From: Chryseobacterium sp. ISL-6 | GTDB taxonomy: Bacteria > Bacteroidota > Bacteroidia > Flavobacteriales > Weeksellaceae | Direction of reading: 5' to 3' | DNA: 64,000 nucleotides | NCBI RefSeq assembly: GCF_018613715.1 | Contig: NZ_JAGGPT010000007.1 | Location: 124,001 to 188,000, forward strand | Part shown: piece after piece, positions 45,284-54,155 of the stretch | Layout of the letters: each line of letters opens with the position of its first letter | Numbering within the stretch: the first letter of the stretch is position 1 | The notes under the pieces: model-generated | Database searches by the model: none | What the model was told of the DNA's origin: nothing | What the model saw: the letters and a program-made list of their open reading frames with translations, nothing else | Translations under genes and position numbers: made by a program

Positions 45284-45859
45284 ATGATTGAATTCTTAGC
45301 CCACTCACAGAAAAACTTTATTCATATTTTAAGAATAAGTGTGTTCATCGTCATGGCGTGGATTGGAGGATTAAAAGCTTTTCATTATGAAGCTGAAGGA
45401 ATAATCCCATTTGTTGCCAACTCTCCTTTTATGAGTTTCTTTCTTAATAAGAAAGTTTCGGACACTGATAATTATAAGCTTCATAAAAGCAAAGAAGGAG
45501 AGGTGATTCCTGATCATATAAAATGGCATGAAGTAAATGGCACTTATACTTTTTCTTATGTATTAGGAAGTCTTATTCTTGGTATTGGAATTTTAGTTGT
45601 ATTGGGAGTATTCTTTCCTAAGATCGGATTATTATCAGGAATTTTAACTGCTGGAATGTCTATTATTACTCTTTCTTTTCTTATCACAACACCAGAAGTC
45701 TGGGTTCCTGATTTGGGTGGTCCAGATCATGGTTTCCCTTATCTCTCAGGAGCAGGCAGACTGGTTATAAAAGATATTATTATGTTTGCAGCTGGTTTAG
45801 TGATAGCATCAGATTCGGCAAAAAGTCTCTTAAAGCAGTCTAGTAAATTGACTATATAA
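45284..45859 (+). CDS. DUF417 (YkgB-like) membrane protein
   Basis: 191 aa with four hydrophobic segments. IHILRISVFIVMAWIGGLKAFHYEAEGIIPFVANSPFMSFF is the DUF417 signature, as in E. coli YkgB and RclC of the reactive-chlorine resistance system. Its gene order after an AraC-family regulator resembles the rclR-rclC pairing, which makes a chlorine or oxidant stress role a reasonable guess but not shown. A bidirectional terminator follows at 45861-45891. Confidence 0.88.
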   Translation: MIEFLAHSQKNFIHILRISVFIVMAWIGGLKAFHYEAEGIIPFVANSPFMSFFLNKKVSDTDNYKLHKSKEGEVIPDHIKWHEVNGTYTFSYVLGSLILGIGILVVLGVFFPKIGLLSGILTAGMSIITLSFLITTPEVWVPDLGGPDHGFPYLSGAGRLVIKDIIMFAAGLVIASDSAKSLLKQSSKLTI

Positions 45860-45860
45860 G

Positions 45861-45891
45861 ATTTTCGGCGGGCATTCTGCCCGCCGAAAAT
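45861..45891. terminator. Bidirectional GC-rich terminator
   Basis: A 14-bp perfect stem (ATTTTCGGCGGGCA with its complement) around TTC, between the convergent DUF417 gene and the membrane protein gene at 45893. Confidence 0.85.
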
Positions 45892-45892
45892 T

Positions 45893-46486
45893 TCACTTCT
45901 GAAACTCTAATAAGAGCTCTTCTATTTTCATAATATATTTACCATAGAATTTCTGAAACCACCATTTTCCAAGGAGATATAAAAAGAATAATCCAAATAC
46001 GACAGAACCTATCAGAATGCTCGCTATTTTAAGATCACTTAAGGGTTGAGGCCGAGGGATAAATTCTAATACAATAATGATCTCACAAACAAGAAAAGGA
46101 ACGAAACTCAGATAAAATGAGAGGTAATATTGTTTATTCAGATTGAACTGATGAAGTAAATCTTTTAAACCATCATAAGTCTTCATCACAGGATCGCCCA
46201 TTTCCTTATATAGCTTAAAGAATTTATTAAAAAAAACAAAGGTAACCAGAGCCATGGAAGCCAATAGTATAGTAAGATAAAATTTAAATTTAAATGGTGC
46301 TCCGCATAACCAGACTATCACAAAACCAAAAATAAAAATTCCAATTGTGGAGAGAAACTCATGCCTCATATTTTTACGCATCCTTTCCAGAGGAAGATTA
46401 ATCTTATTTTTATTTTCAATAGTGATTTCCGGTGTTTTCTCAAAAACATCATCATTCCACGTATTTTTTAGTTCATCTATATTCAT
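45893..46486 (-). CDS. Membrane protein co-transcribed with the ECF sigma factor (candidate anti-sigma)
   Basis: 197 aa with about four hydrophobic segments in two pairs (for example FLSTIGIFIFGFVIVWLCG and YYLSFYLSFVPFLVCEIIIV). The N-terminal 40 residues are soluble and charged (DELKNTWNDDVFEKTPEITIENKNKINLPLERMRKN), the position where flavobacterial anti-sigma factors bind region 2/4. It begins 18 bp after the sigma stop. No zinc-binding anti-sigma motif. Anti-sigma function is inferred from position only. Confidence 0.7.
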   Translation of the reverse strand: MNIDELKNTWNDDVFEKTPEITIENKNKINLPLERMRKNMRHEFLSTIGIFIFGFVIVWLCGAPFKFKFYLTILLASMALVTFVFFNKFFKLYKEMGDPVMKTYDGLKDLLHQFNLNKQYYLSFYLSFVPFLVCEIIIVLEFIPRPQPLSDLKIASILIGSVVFGLFFLYLLGKWWFQKFYGKYIMKIEELLLEFQK

Positions 46487-46504
46487 TGTTATTGATTTAA
46501 AAAA

Positions 46505-47005
46505 TTAGTATTTATTTGAGTTTAAGATATCTTTCAACTTATTTTTAGCGCGATTCATTTTTACTCTCACATTTCCTTCAGAGATTCCCATTTGCTCAGC
46601 AATTTCACGTCCGGGGAAGTCTTCCAGATAATAGAATATAAAAGCTTTATCTATTGGGTTTAACTGATGAATAGCCTGATACATTGCAGATAATTTCTCT
46701 TCTTTTTCATCATCATACTCATCTTGTACGATCTTGTAATTTGAAAAATCCTCATTAGCGATAAAACTTCTTTTCTTTTCAGATTTTAAAAATACGATCG
46801 CCGTATTCAAAGCTATTCTGTATAACCATGTAGAAAACTCACTTTGTCCTTTGAAACTTGGATATGCTCTCCAAACCTGATAGGTAATCTCCTGAAAAAG
46901 ATCATCGCGGTCATCCTTATTATCCATGTACATTTTAGAAATCTTGAAAATGATTCCCTTATGTTTTTCAATTTTTTCTAAAAATTCTTGTTCTAATGCA
47001 CTCAT
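46505..47005 (-). CDS. ECF-type RNA polymerase sigma factor
   Basis: 166 aa. Region 2 carries DDLFQEITYQVWRAYPSFKGQSEFSTWLYRIALNTAI, region 4 the helix-turn-helix FPGREIAEQMGISEGNVRVKMNRAKNKLKD. Length is typical for ECF sigma factors. Operon with the membrane protein at 45893, which probably controls it. Its regulon is unknown. It is a different ECF group from the one at 13866, which is longer and has a different region-4 sequence. Confidence 0.93.
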   Translation of the reverse strand: MSALEQEFLEKIEKHKGIIFKISKMYMDNKDDRDDLFQEITYQVWRAYPSFKGQSEFSTWLYRIALNTAIVFLKSEKKRSFIANEDFSNYKIVQDEYDDEKEEKLSAMYQAIHQLNPIDKAFIFYYLEDFPGREIAEQMGISEGNVRVKMNRAKNKLKDILNSNKY

Positions 47006-47115
47006 GGTTTTTAGCTCTATAGAGTTAGTGACACTTTAGTAAAAATGTTACAAGTATTTATGAAAATAATAAAAATACATCCACGCATTTAAAAAAGTTC
47101 AATATAAATTTCGTT

Positions 47116-47131
47116 TTTACCATTTGGTAAA
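47116..47131. promoter_or_regulatory. Inverted repeat upstream of the atypical SDR gene
   Basis: TTTACC and GGTAAA with a 4-bp spacer, 51 bp before the ATG at 47182. Possible operator; a -7-like GAAATTTG (one mismatch) lies at 47153-47160. Confidence 0.35.
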
Positions 47132-47181
47132 TAGAATGGTTTACAGTTACAAGAAATTTGTACCCATAAAAATAAGTAGTA

Positions 47182-47916
47182 ATGATACCAACAACAAATT
47201 CTTTAGATGGAAAACATGTAATACTAATGGGCGGCAGTGCAGGAATAGGTCTTGCAACAGCAAAAGCAGCGGCCGAAAAAGGAGCTATAATTACTATTGT
47301 CGCTTCTAATCAACATCGTATTGATTCAGCATTAGCCCAGTTACCTGAAAATGCAACAGGTCAATCCGTTGACTTGAGTAAAGAAGAAAATATCCAGAAT
47401 TTCTTCACGAATCAAACTTCCTTTGATCATCTTGTATATACTGCAGGTGAGAATCTTCAATTAACGAATATTGAAGAAACTTCACTTTCAGAAGCACAAA
47501 AATTCTTTACAATTCGGTATTGGGGTGCTTTGGCAGCTGTAAAATATGGCTCATCAAAAATAAATGCCGGAGGTTCAATCGTTTTAACAAGCGGAATTGC
47601 GGGTAACCGCCCTGGAAAGGGTTGGGGAATTGCAGCCAGCATTACCTCAGCTATGGAAGGTTTTACCAGAGCTATGGCAGTTGAACTAGCTCCAATAAGG
47701 GTTAATGTTGTATCTCCAGGTATTGTAAAAACAGACTTATGGGGAGCTATTCCGAAAGAAGCCCGTGAGGAGATGTATCAACAATATGCAGACAGTTTAT
47801 TGGTGAAAAAAGTCGCAATTCCTGAGGACATTGCTCTTGCTTATATTTATCTGATGGAGCAAAGTTTTGGAACAGGAAATACGATTGTTGCAGATGGTGG
47901 TGGGGTTTTAGTTTGA
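47182..47916 (+). CDS. SDR-fold protein lacking the canonical catalytic Tyr-Lys
   Basis: 244 aa. The NAD(P) motif MGGSAGIGLATA is intact and the C-terminal PIRVNVVSPGIVKTDLW and NTIVADGGGVLV are those of classical SDRs. The region that normally holds YxxxK reads KGWGIAASITSAMEG, with neither the Tyr nor the Lys at that spacing. CDD describes a comparable SDR subgroup (Lin1944-like) in which the active-site residues are absent. It may bind cofactor without the usual catalysis. A terminator follows at 47970-48005. Confidence 0.85.
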   Translation: MIPTTNSLDGKHVILMGGSAGIGLATAKAAAEKGAIITIVASNQHRIDSALAQLPENATGQSVDLSKEENIQNFFTNQTSFDHLVYTAGENLQLTNIEETSLSEAQKFFTIRYWGALAAVKYGSSKINAGGSIVLTSGIAGNRPGKGWGIAASITSAMEGFTRAMAVELAPIRVNVVSPGIVKTDLWGAIPKEAREEMYQQYADSLLVKKVAIPEDIALAYIYLMEQSFGTGNTIVADGGGVLV

Positions 47917-47969
47917 ACTGGCGCTCCGATTGCGTAATTCAAGTTCTGAAATTTGAGATTAAATTATAG

Positions 47970-48005
47970 AAAAACCGTACTAAGTTTAGATTTAGTACGG
48001 TTTTT
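47970..48005 (+). terminator. Terminator between the SDR and gapN genes
   Basis: A 14-bp stem (AAAAACCGTACTAA with its complement) around an 8-nt loop, T-run at the end; both flanking genes converge here. Confidence 0.85.
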
Positions 48006-48027
48006 ATTTTGAATTTATTACTAATCT

Positions 48028-49656
48028 TTAGAAGATATAATCTGTACTTAAGAAATTGGAGTCATGGTCTCTTACGATTGTGTTCAACAATTCTTTATTG
48101 GATTCCGTAAGTTTGGCTGCTACTAAAGATCTTATGGAAAAAGAACGAAGGGCATCAAATACGGAAAGCGTTCCTTCAGCACTATCCTTTCTTCCTGTAA
48201 ATGGGAAAACATCCGGACCACGCTGTGCCTGACAATTGATATTGACACGGCTTACAAGATTAACAAAAGGATCGATGAGTTTTGATACTTCATGTGGATC
48301 CTGACTGAAAATACTTACCTGCATTCCATGAGATGCATTCACTTGATAGTCGATAGGCTCGTCGATACTGTCAAAGGGAACAACTGGAATTACAGGACCA
48401 AACTGCTCCTCATGATACAGTTTCATTTCACTGGTAACAGGATACACAACTGCTGGAAAAACAAAAGAAGCTTCATTATAGCCACCATTCTCATTTAAAA
48501 CTTTAGCACCATGAGCAATTGCATCATCAATACATTCTTTCAGATAAGGCGGTTTATTAACTTCTGGAAGAGGTGTTATTTTCACGTCTTTTTCCCAAGG
48601 TAATCCTGGTTTTAAGGCAGATACTGCTTTGTTCAGCTTATCAGTAAATTCAGCTGCTACTTCTCTTTGTACAAATAACAGTTTTAGTGCTGTACATCGT
48701 TGTCCATTAAAGGAAAGTGCTCCTAAAATACATTCGCTTACTGCTACATCAAGATCTGCATTCTTAGTGATGATCGCTGCATTTTTTGCATCTAAACTTA
48801 AAATAGCCCGTAACCTGTTTACTTTTGGATGCAGCTTTTTCAATCCATTAGCTACCTTACTGGATCCGATAAAGGCCAGTACATTTACTTTTCCACTTTC
48901 CATGATCGGTGTAATAATTTCCGAACCTTTACCATAAAGTGTATTTACAGTTCCTTTTGGAAAAGCTTCTTTAAAAGCGTTTAGTAAAGGATAATGAGCC
49001 AAAACACCATGTTTAGGAAGTTTAAATAAAATTGTATTTCCCATAATTAAAGCCGGGATCAACGTCGTAAATATCTCGTTTAATGGATAATTAAATGGCC
49101 CCATGCTTAAAACAACTCCCAGTGGAGCTCTGCGAATCTGAGCAATCGTTCCTTCGGCTTGTTGAAAACGTGAAGATTCACGATCCAGATCTTTTAGTGC
49201 ATCAATGGTCTGGTTGATATAATCTACCGTACGATCAAATTCTTTTGTGGAATCCGCCAATGTTTTTCCAATTTCCCACATTAGCAGTTTAATGACCAGG
49301 TCACGTTGCTGGATCATTAAGTACACAAATTTTTGCATACATTTTATACGTCCTTCCACCGACATTGTCGGCCACTCACCCAGTCCGTTATCATACGCTT
49401 TTACCGAGGCTTCAAGAACTTCCATTGCATCTGCCGGACTGATGTTTGGAATACTTCCCAACAGCTTTCTTTCAAGCCCGTTTTCTGTACGTATACATAC
49501 CGGTGAGTAGATATTCATGACCTCCCCTTTCCATTCTACCAATTCACCATTAAGAAGATAGGTCCGCTGGTGAATTTCCTGAATTTTAAATTCTTCAGGT
49601 ATTTCGTTTTCGCTTTTAAAAATCTCGTGAAGGGATGAGTTATGTACTGAATCCAT
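48028..49656 (-). CDS. gapN: NADP-dependent glyceraldehyde-3-phosphate dehydrogenase (non-phosphorylating)
   Basis: 542-aa aldehyde dehydrogenase superfamily member. Catalytic Cys is in FNGQRCTALKL. The segment INCQAQRGPDVFPFTGRKDS/AEGTLSV near the C terminus is diagnostic of plant/streptococcal GapN. The enzyme oxidises glyceraldehyde 3-phosphate irreversibly to 3-phosphoglycerate, making NADPH and bypassing the ATP-forming step of glycolysis. The general succinate-semialdehyde type is less likely because of that motif. Monocistronic. Confidence 0.93.
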   Translation of the reverse strand: MDSVHNSSLHEIFKSENEIPEEFKIQEIHQRTYLLNGELVEWKGEVMNIYSPVCIRTENGLERKLLGSIPNISPADAMEVLEASVKAYDNGLGEWPTMSVEGRIKCMQKFVYLMIQQRDLVIKLLMWEIGKTLADSTKEFDRTVDYINQTIDALKDLDRESSRFQQAEGTIAQIRRAPLGVVLSMGPFNYPLNEIFTTLIPALIMGNTILFKLPKHGVLAHYPLLNAFKEAFPKGTVNTLYGKGSEIITPIMESGKVNVLAFIGSSKVANGLKKLHPKVNRLRAILSLDAKNAAIITKNADLDVAVSECILGALSFNGQRCTALKLLFVQREVAAEFTDKLNKAVSALKPGLPWEKDVKITPLPEVNKPPYLKECIDDAIAHGAKVLNENGGYNEASFVFPAVVYPVTSEMKLYHEEQFGPVIPVVPFDSIDEPIDYQVNASHGMQVSIFSQDPHEVSKLIDPFVNLVSRVNINCQAQRGPDVFPFTGRKDSAEGTLSVFDALRSFSIRSLVAAKLTESNKELLNTIVRDHDSNFLSTDYIF

Positions 49657-49802
49657 ATTTTTTATCTTTTTAATAATTAAGTGTCGACTTTTGATAGAAT
49701 AAAGGTAGACGTTACAATTGATTATAAAAATAGGTGATTAATAGATTCGGTCTATTTAAAGACTGTTTGAATTAAAATTAATATTTGAATCTAAAAAAAG
49801 AA

Positions 49803-49810
49803 TAATTTTG
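49803..49810 (+). promoter_or_regulatory. -7 promoter element of the exported thiol peroxidase gene
   Basis: TAATTTTG matches TAnnTTTG exactly, 16 bp upstream of the ATG at 49827. Confidence 0.5.
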
Positions 49811-49826
49811 TTAAAAATAAAATTCA

Positions 49827-50399
49827 ATGTTTTCAAAATTAATTTTCAGCGCATTATTATTTTTCTCTGTATCTCATTTCGCTCAAAATACTAAAGCGGA
49901 AAATACGATTATGATGGGAGGAAAACCAGTACATACTTACTCGAAATTACCGGCCGTAGATAAAGCGGCTCCGAAATTTACGCTTGCAGATGTTGCTATG
50001 AAAGATCAAACACTAGATTCTTACAAAGGAAAATTCTTAATTCTTAATATTTTTCCAAGTGTAGATACAGGTGTCTGCTCAGCTTCTGTCCGTCATTTCA
50101 ATGAAGATGCGGCCAATCTTCCAAACACAGTGGTTCTTTGTATTTCTAAAGATCTACCTTTCGCACAGAAAAGATTTTGTGGTGCTGAAGGCATAAAAAA
50201 TGTAGTGATGCTTTCAGACTTCCGTTCTGACTTTGGGAAAACCTATGGTGTAGAAATTACAGATTCCATGATGAAAGGTCTTTTGAGCAGAGCTGTTGTT
50301 GTGATCGACCCTTCGGGAAAAATTGTTTATGAAGAGCAGGTTGCAGACATTTCACATGAACCTAATTATGAAGCAGCGATTAAAGCCATAAAAAATTAA
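49827..50399 (+). CDS. Thiol peroxidase with a signal peptide (second copy)
   Basis: 190 aa. The first 19 residues (FSKLIFSALLFFSVSHFAQ) form a signal peptide, which the copy at 27148 lacks. The rest is a full Tpx: peroxidatic Cys in FPSVDTGVCSASVRHFN and resolving Cys in AQKRFCGAEGIKNV. It would detoxify hydroperoxides in the periplasm and needs an envelope thiol donor. It is divergent from gapN. The two copies share most motifs and are paralogues. Terminator at 50424-50460. Confidence 0.92.
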   Translation: MFSKLIFSALLFFSVSHFAQNTKAENTIMMGGKPVHTYSKLPAVDKAAPKFTLADVAMKDQTLDSYKGKFLILNIFPSVDTGVCSASVRHFNEDAANLPNTVVLCISKDLPFAQKRFCGAEGIKNVVMLSDFRSDFGKTYGVEITDSMMKGLLSRAVVVIDPSGKIVYEEQVADISHEPNYEAAIKAIKN

Positions 50400-50423
50400 G
50401 CTTCTATTCTTAGAATAGTTTAA

Positions 50424-50460
50424 AAAAAGCTCCAGCGATTTTCAATCGCTGGAGCTTTTT
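50424..50460. terminator. Bidirectional terminator after the exported tpx
   Basis: A 17-bp perfect stem (50424-50440 with 50444-50460) around TTC, with T-runs in both directions, serving the convergent gene at 50469 too. Confidence 0.88.
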
Positions 50461-50468
50461 ATTCATAT

Positions 50469-50924
50469 CTAATCTCCATCACATCCTATTCCATTAAATT
50501 CTTTGCTGGAATAATGCAGGAATAATAAGGCTAAAGCATCATCTACAGAATCATCCATTTCAATACTAAAAAAAGGATTTTTAAACCATTTTTTATGCGT
50601 TTGGATATCTATCAGCAATTTTTTATGTTCGAACAGTTGCATTCCTTTACCAAATTTAAAGTGACAAACCTTCGTATTATCGCCTGTTTTCACAATCCTG
50701 TCTTTACCAAAATCTGTGTAGTAGATCACTTTTCTACCGTCTGAAAGTTCTATGTCATTCCATAGAAAACCTACATTTTTGATATCATATCGTTTGGAGT
50801 CACACATAATGTATTTCTTCCAGGGGATAATTTTATTCACCTCCACAATTTTTCCTATTTCTGAATTACTTTCTGAAAACAGGGTTAATTGTCTCTTTTC
50901 GAATTTTGCAATATATCTTTTCAA
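50469..50924 (-). CDS. Uncharacterised 151-aa protein
   Basis: I do not recognise the family. It is predicted soluble, 151 aa, beta-rich with alternating charged and hydrophobic residues (LTLFSESNSEIGKIVEV, FLWNDIELSDGRKVIYYTDF) and a C-terminal helix (DDALALLFLHYSS). The pattern of strands resembles LURP-one/tubby-like domains but this is not established. The start codon is TTG at 50924; a stop in frame shortly upstream leaves no other option except an internal ATG around residue 40. Confidence 0.7.
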   Translation of the reverse strand: MKRYIAKFEKRQLTLFSESNSEIGKIVEVNKIIPWKKYIMCDSKRYDIKNVGFLWNDIELSDGRKVIYYTDFGKDRIVKTGDNTKVCHFKFGKGMQLFEHKKLLIDIQTHKKWFKNPFFSIEMDDSVDDALALLFLHYSSKEFNGIGCDGD

Positions 50925-51142
50925 AGGCTTATTTTAAAATTAAACGGTCTTTTGTGAAAAGTTTATAAAGCTAAAATCTCCATGATAGACAAGGCTCAAT
51001 TGGCCTTTCTGATTACGAGTTACATCACTCCGCCATTGACAGCTAGGTTTCGGTGCCGAAATTTTCATTATTCTATTGTTTTGTATAAAAATAAAAAAAC
51101 TTTGCAACAAGCAAAGCTTTTTATTGAATATTTTTTACAAAA

Positions 51143-53128
51143 TTATAATAAATTATCATCAACCATATTAGGAAGCGTTACTTTTAAGTTTGGCTCTACT
51201 TCCATAGCTCTCTTTATAGCGAAGATTGCTCCTTCATTTCTTGCCCAGCTTCTTCTTGAAATACCGTTATTAACATCCCAGAAGAGCATAGATTTCAATC
51301 TTCTGTCAGCCTCATCACTCCCATCCAACAACATTCCGAAACCACCATTGATCACTTCTCCCCAACCAACTCCACCACCATTGTGAATAGAAACCCAGGT
51401 TGCACCACGGAAACTGTCACCAATTACATTATGAATTGCCATATCAGCTGTAAATCTTGATCCGTCATAAATATTCGAGGTTTCTCTGTAAGGAGAATCT
51501 GTTCCCGATACATCATGATGATCTCTTCCCAATACTACAGGTCCGATTTCACCACTTTTAATAGCTTTGTTGAATGCTTCTGCAATTTTCATTCTTCCCT
51601 CTGCATCGGCGTAAAGAATTCTAGCCTGAGAGCCAACAACCAGTTTATTTTCCTGAGCTCCTTTGATCCATTGAATATTATCTTTCATCTGCTGCTGAAT
51701 TTCTTCCGGAGAACCTTGCTGTATCTCTTCCAGAATCTGGCAGGCAATAGTATCTGTCTTATGTAAATCTTCAGGCTTTCCACTTGTACATACCCAACGG
51801 AATGGTCCAAAACCATAATCAAAACACATAGGCCCCATAATATCCTGGACATAACTTGGGAATTTAAACTCCCTCCCCAAAGTAGGATTTTCCGCCATTA
51901 CATCTGCCCCCGCTCTGGAAGCTTCTAATAAAAAGGCATTTCCATAATCGAAGAAATAAGTTCCTTTTTCAGTATGTTTATTAATAGCTGCAGCATGTCT
52001 CCTTAAAGTTTCCTGAACTTTTTCTTTGAATAATTCAGGATTCTCAGCCATCATAGTATTAGATTCTTCGAAACTTTGTCCGACAGGGTAATAACCTCCG
52101 GCCCAAGGATTGTGAAGTGAAGTCTGGTCTGAACCGATGTCGATTCTTAAATTTTCCTGATCAAATTTCTCCCATACTTCAACGATATTTCCTAAATAAG
52201 CTAAAGAAACAGTTTCCTTATCTTCCTGAGCTTTTCTTATTCTGGCTACCAATTCATCAAGATTTTCATGAATTTCGTTCACCCATTTTTGATCGTGACG
52301 GATTTTCGTGATCTTAGGATTAACCTCAGCACATACGGTAATGCAACCGGCAATATTCCCTGCTTTTGGTTGCGCTCCACTCATTCCTCCCAATCCAGAA
52401 GTCACGAATAAACCACCCTGAGTTTCTTTTTTAATTTTTCTGAAAGCATTCAGCACCGTAATCGTTGTTCCATGAACAATACCTTGTGGTCCGATATACA
52501 TATAGCTTCCGGCAGTCATTTGTCCATATTGAGAAACCCCCAATGCATTGAACTTTTCCCAATCGTCAGGTTTTGAATAATTAGGAATAACCATTCCATT
52601 GGTTACCACGACCCTTGGTGCATCTTTGTGAGAAGGAAATAATCCCATTGGATGCCCTGAGTACATGGTCAAAGTCTGCTCATCTGTCATCTCAGACAAA
52701 TATTTCATCGTCAAAAGATACTGAGCCCAGTTTTGGAAAACAGCTCCATTTCCACCATATGTAATTAATTCATGAGGATGCTGCGCCACGGCATAATCCA
52801 GATTATTTTGAATCATGAGCATAATAGATTTTGCCTGCTCAGATCTTCCAGGATACTCTGATATTGAGCGAGCTTTCATTTCATAATCCGGGCGAAAACG
52901 ATACATATAGATTCTACCGTATTTTTCAAGCTCTTCTTTAAATTCTGGTATTAACTCTGCATGAAACTTCGGTTCGAAATAACGTAAAGCATTCTTCAAG
53001 GCAAGTTTTTTCTCTTCTTCACCTAGAATTTCTTTACGTTTTGGTGCATGATTAATATTAGTTTCGTATGGTTTGGGTTGCGGCAACTGGTTAGGAATAC
53101 CTTGTTGTATTTGTTCTTGGAAAGTCAT
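51143..53128 (-). CDS. hutU: Urocanate hydratase
   Basis: 661 aa, the longer flavobacterial form. NAD-binding and family motifs are clear: GGNGAVFQNWAQYLLTMKYL near the N terminus, TSGLGGMSGAQPKAGNIAGC with the Gly-rich site, and GGGVGWGEVINGGFGMLLDG. It converts urocanate to imidazolone propionate in histidine degradation. Other hut genes are not in this window, so the pathway is split. Monocistronic; no terminator hairpin was recognised after its stop. Confidence 0.97.
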   Translation of the reverse strand: MTFQEQIQQGIPNQLPQPKPYETNINHAPKRKEILGEEEKKLALKNALRYFEPKFHAELIPEFKEELEKYGRIYMYRFRPDYEMKARSISEYPGRSEQAKSIMLMIQNNLDYAVAQHPHELITYGGNGAVFQNWAQYLLTMKYLSEMTDEQTLTMYSGHPMGLFPSHKDAPRVVVTNGMVIPNYSKPDDWEKFNALGVSQYGQMTAGSYMYIGPQGIVHGTTITVLNAFRKIKKETQGGLFVTSGLGGMSGAQPKAGNIAGCITVCAEVNPKITKIRHDQKWVNEIHENLDELVARIRKAQEDKETVSLAYLGNIVEVWEKFDQENLRIDIGSDQTSLHNPWAGGYYPVGQSFEESNTMMAENPELFKEKVQETLRRHAAAINKHTEKGTYFFDYGNAFLLEASRAGADVMAENPTLGREFKFPSYVQDIMGPMCFDYGFGPFRWVCTSGKPEDLHKTDTIACQILEEIQQGSPEEIQQQMKDNIQWIKGAQENKLVVGSQARILYADAEGRMKIAEAFNKAIKSGEIGPVVLGRDHHDVSGTDSPYRETSNIYDGSRFTADMAIHNVIGDSFRGATWVSIHNGGGVGWGEVINGGFGMLLDGSDEADRRLKSMLFWDVNNGISRRSWARNEGAIFAIKRAMEVEPNLKVTLPNMVDDNLL

Positions 53129-53247
53129 ATTTATATTAAAGTTCTTCGTTTAAAATTCAAAGTTTTAAAGATATTCAAATTAGAAAATATAATGCAAAGA
53201 AAACATAAAAAATTCCCCCCTTTTACTGGTATGGATCTCAAAATTAA

Positions 53248-53670
53248 TTAGATTTCAGAGGCTGGTACAGATCCAAAATGCAGAATAATAAAACTTTCTA
53301 ATTCTCCCATTACAACAGTAAGGTTATTTTTGATGGCTAAGTCCGTAATTCTAAAAACTTTTAATCCTAATGATTCTAAAAATTCTTGTCTTATACTATC
53401 ATAACCTTGTTTTGAATCTTCAATTTCTACAACCAGGCCTAAATTATTCACATAAAAATCTACAATATAATTTCCAATGATTTTTTGTTTATCAAAGTCA
53501 ATTTTATGAAATGATCTGGCACGAACCAGCATCCAGAAAAGCACTTCACTTAACATCCCTGTTTTGCGCTTATTTTTTAGGAGAACTTTCAGTTTTGGAT
53601 TATAGGGTAAATTATCAACGAAATTTATCTGAATAGGGATTTCATTGATATGTGTAAGAATTTGATTCAT
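53248..53670 (-). CDS. DUF559 domain protein (restriction-endonuclease-fold, Vsr-like)
   Basis: 140 aa. LLKNKRKTGMLSEVLFWMLVRARSFHKIDFDKQKIIGNYIVDFYVNNLGLVVEIEDSKQGYDSIRQEFLESLGLKVFRIT carries the DUF559 features: Q/K-x-IGNYIVDFY and VVEIED..., i.e. the Asp and Glu of a PD-(D/E)XK-type nuclease. Found widely as a stand-alone gene of unknown role; no restriction or mismatch partner is nearby. The family call is firm and the activity inferred. Confidence 0.9.
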   Translation of the reverse strand: MNQILTHINEIPIQINFVDNLPYNPKLKVLLKNKRKTGMLSEVLFWMLVRARSFHKIDFDKQKIIGNYIVDFYVNNLGLVVEIEDSKQGYDSIRQEFLESLGLKVFRITDLAIKNNLTVVMGELESFIILHFGSVPASEI

Positions 53671-53787
53671 GTTATGTTTTTATATGGATGTCACAGCTTC
53701 TCGTTCACTTGACAGGTATTTCAAAAGACCAGAATTTTCCATCTTCTAAGTTAAGAATTAAAAACCCAGGATTGAGCAAATAAAAAA

Positions 53788-53807
53788 CCTTACTCAATTG
53801 AGTAAGG
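53788..53807 (-). terminator. Terminator of the acidic-protein gene
   Basis: CCTTACTC pairs with GAGTAAGG around AATT, flanked by an A/T-rich T-run on the minus strand, 7 bp after the stop of the gene at 53814. Confidence 0.75.
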
Positions 53808-53813
53808 CTGGTT

Positions 53814-54101
53814 TTATGTAAGTACATCATCATTTTCTTCTTCATGATCATCATCATTATCACTGGTACTCCAATAATTATTCTCTTCATCTTCTGAGCC
53901 GATTTCCTCCATATCATCATCTTCATCTGCACCGGGAACATCAAGATCCATATCATAATCTTCCGCATTTTCATCGATTATTGGATTTCCATCCCCATCC
54001 AACGGAATATGTTTTTCTTTATTAAAAAAGTCTTCATTAGGATTATAATCCATTTCTCTTAACTTTCTATTTTGCTCGTTGATGTTGTCTTCTGGTATCA
54101 T
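53814..54101 (-). CDS. Highly acidic small protein of unknown function
   Basis: 95 aa, rich in Asp and Glu, with few hydrophobic residues; the last half reads DLDVPGADEDDDMEEIGSEDEENN and is probably unstructured. No signal or anchor. It is similar in composition, not in sequence, to the acidic protein at 63516. Short acidic proteins of this type are found in flavobacterial genomes but have no assigned role. A T-run terminator lies directly downstream. Confidence 0.75.
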   Translation of the reverse strand: MIPEDNINEQNRKLREMDYNPNEDFFNKEKHIPLDGDGNPIIDENAEDYDMDLDVPGADEDDDMEEIGSEDEENNYWSTSDNDDDHEEENDDVLT

Positions 54102-54155
54102 ACTATTAGTATTTAAAGTTATATGTTATAGAACAAAAATAATTCCAAGTTTCAT

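Noticed and set aside
47124..47309. Plus-strand frame ahead of the atypical SDR gene
   Set aside because: It overlaps the SDR in another frame and encodes low-complexity basic sequence; the SDR frame is clear.
53048..53251. 67-codon plus-strand frame antisense to hutU
   Set aside because: Its first half is antisense to hutU; only about 20 codons lie in the gap, without any recognisable feature.
53705..53974. Met/Lys-rich 89-codon frame
   Set aside because: It is an out-of-frame reading of the acidic protein's GAT/GAA-rich codons and runs through its terminator.
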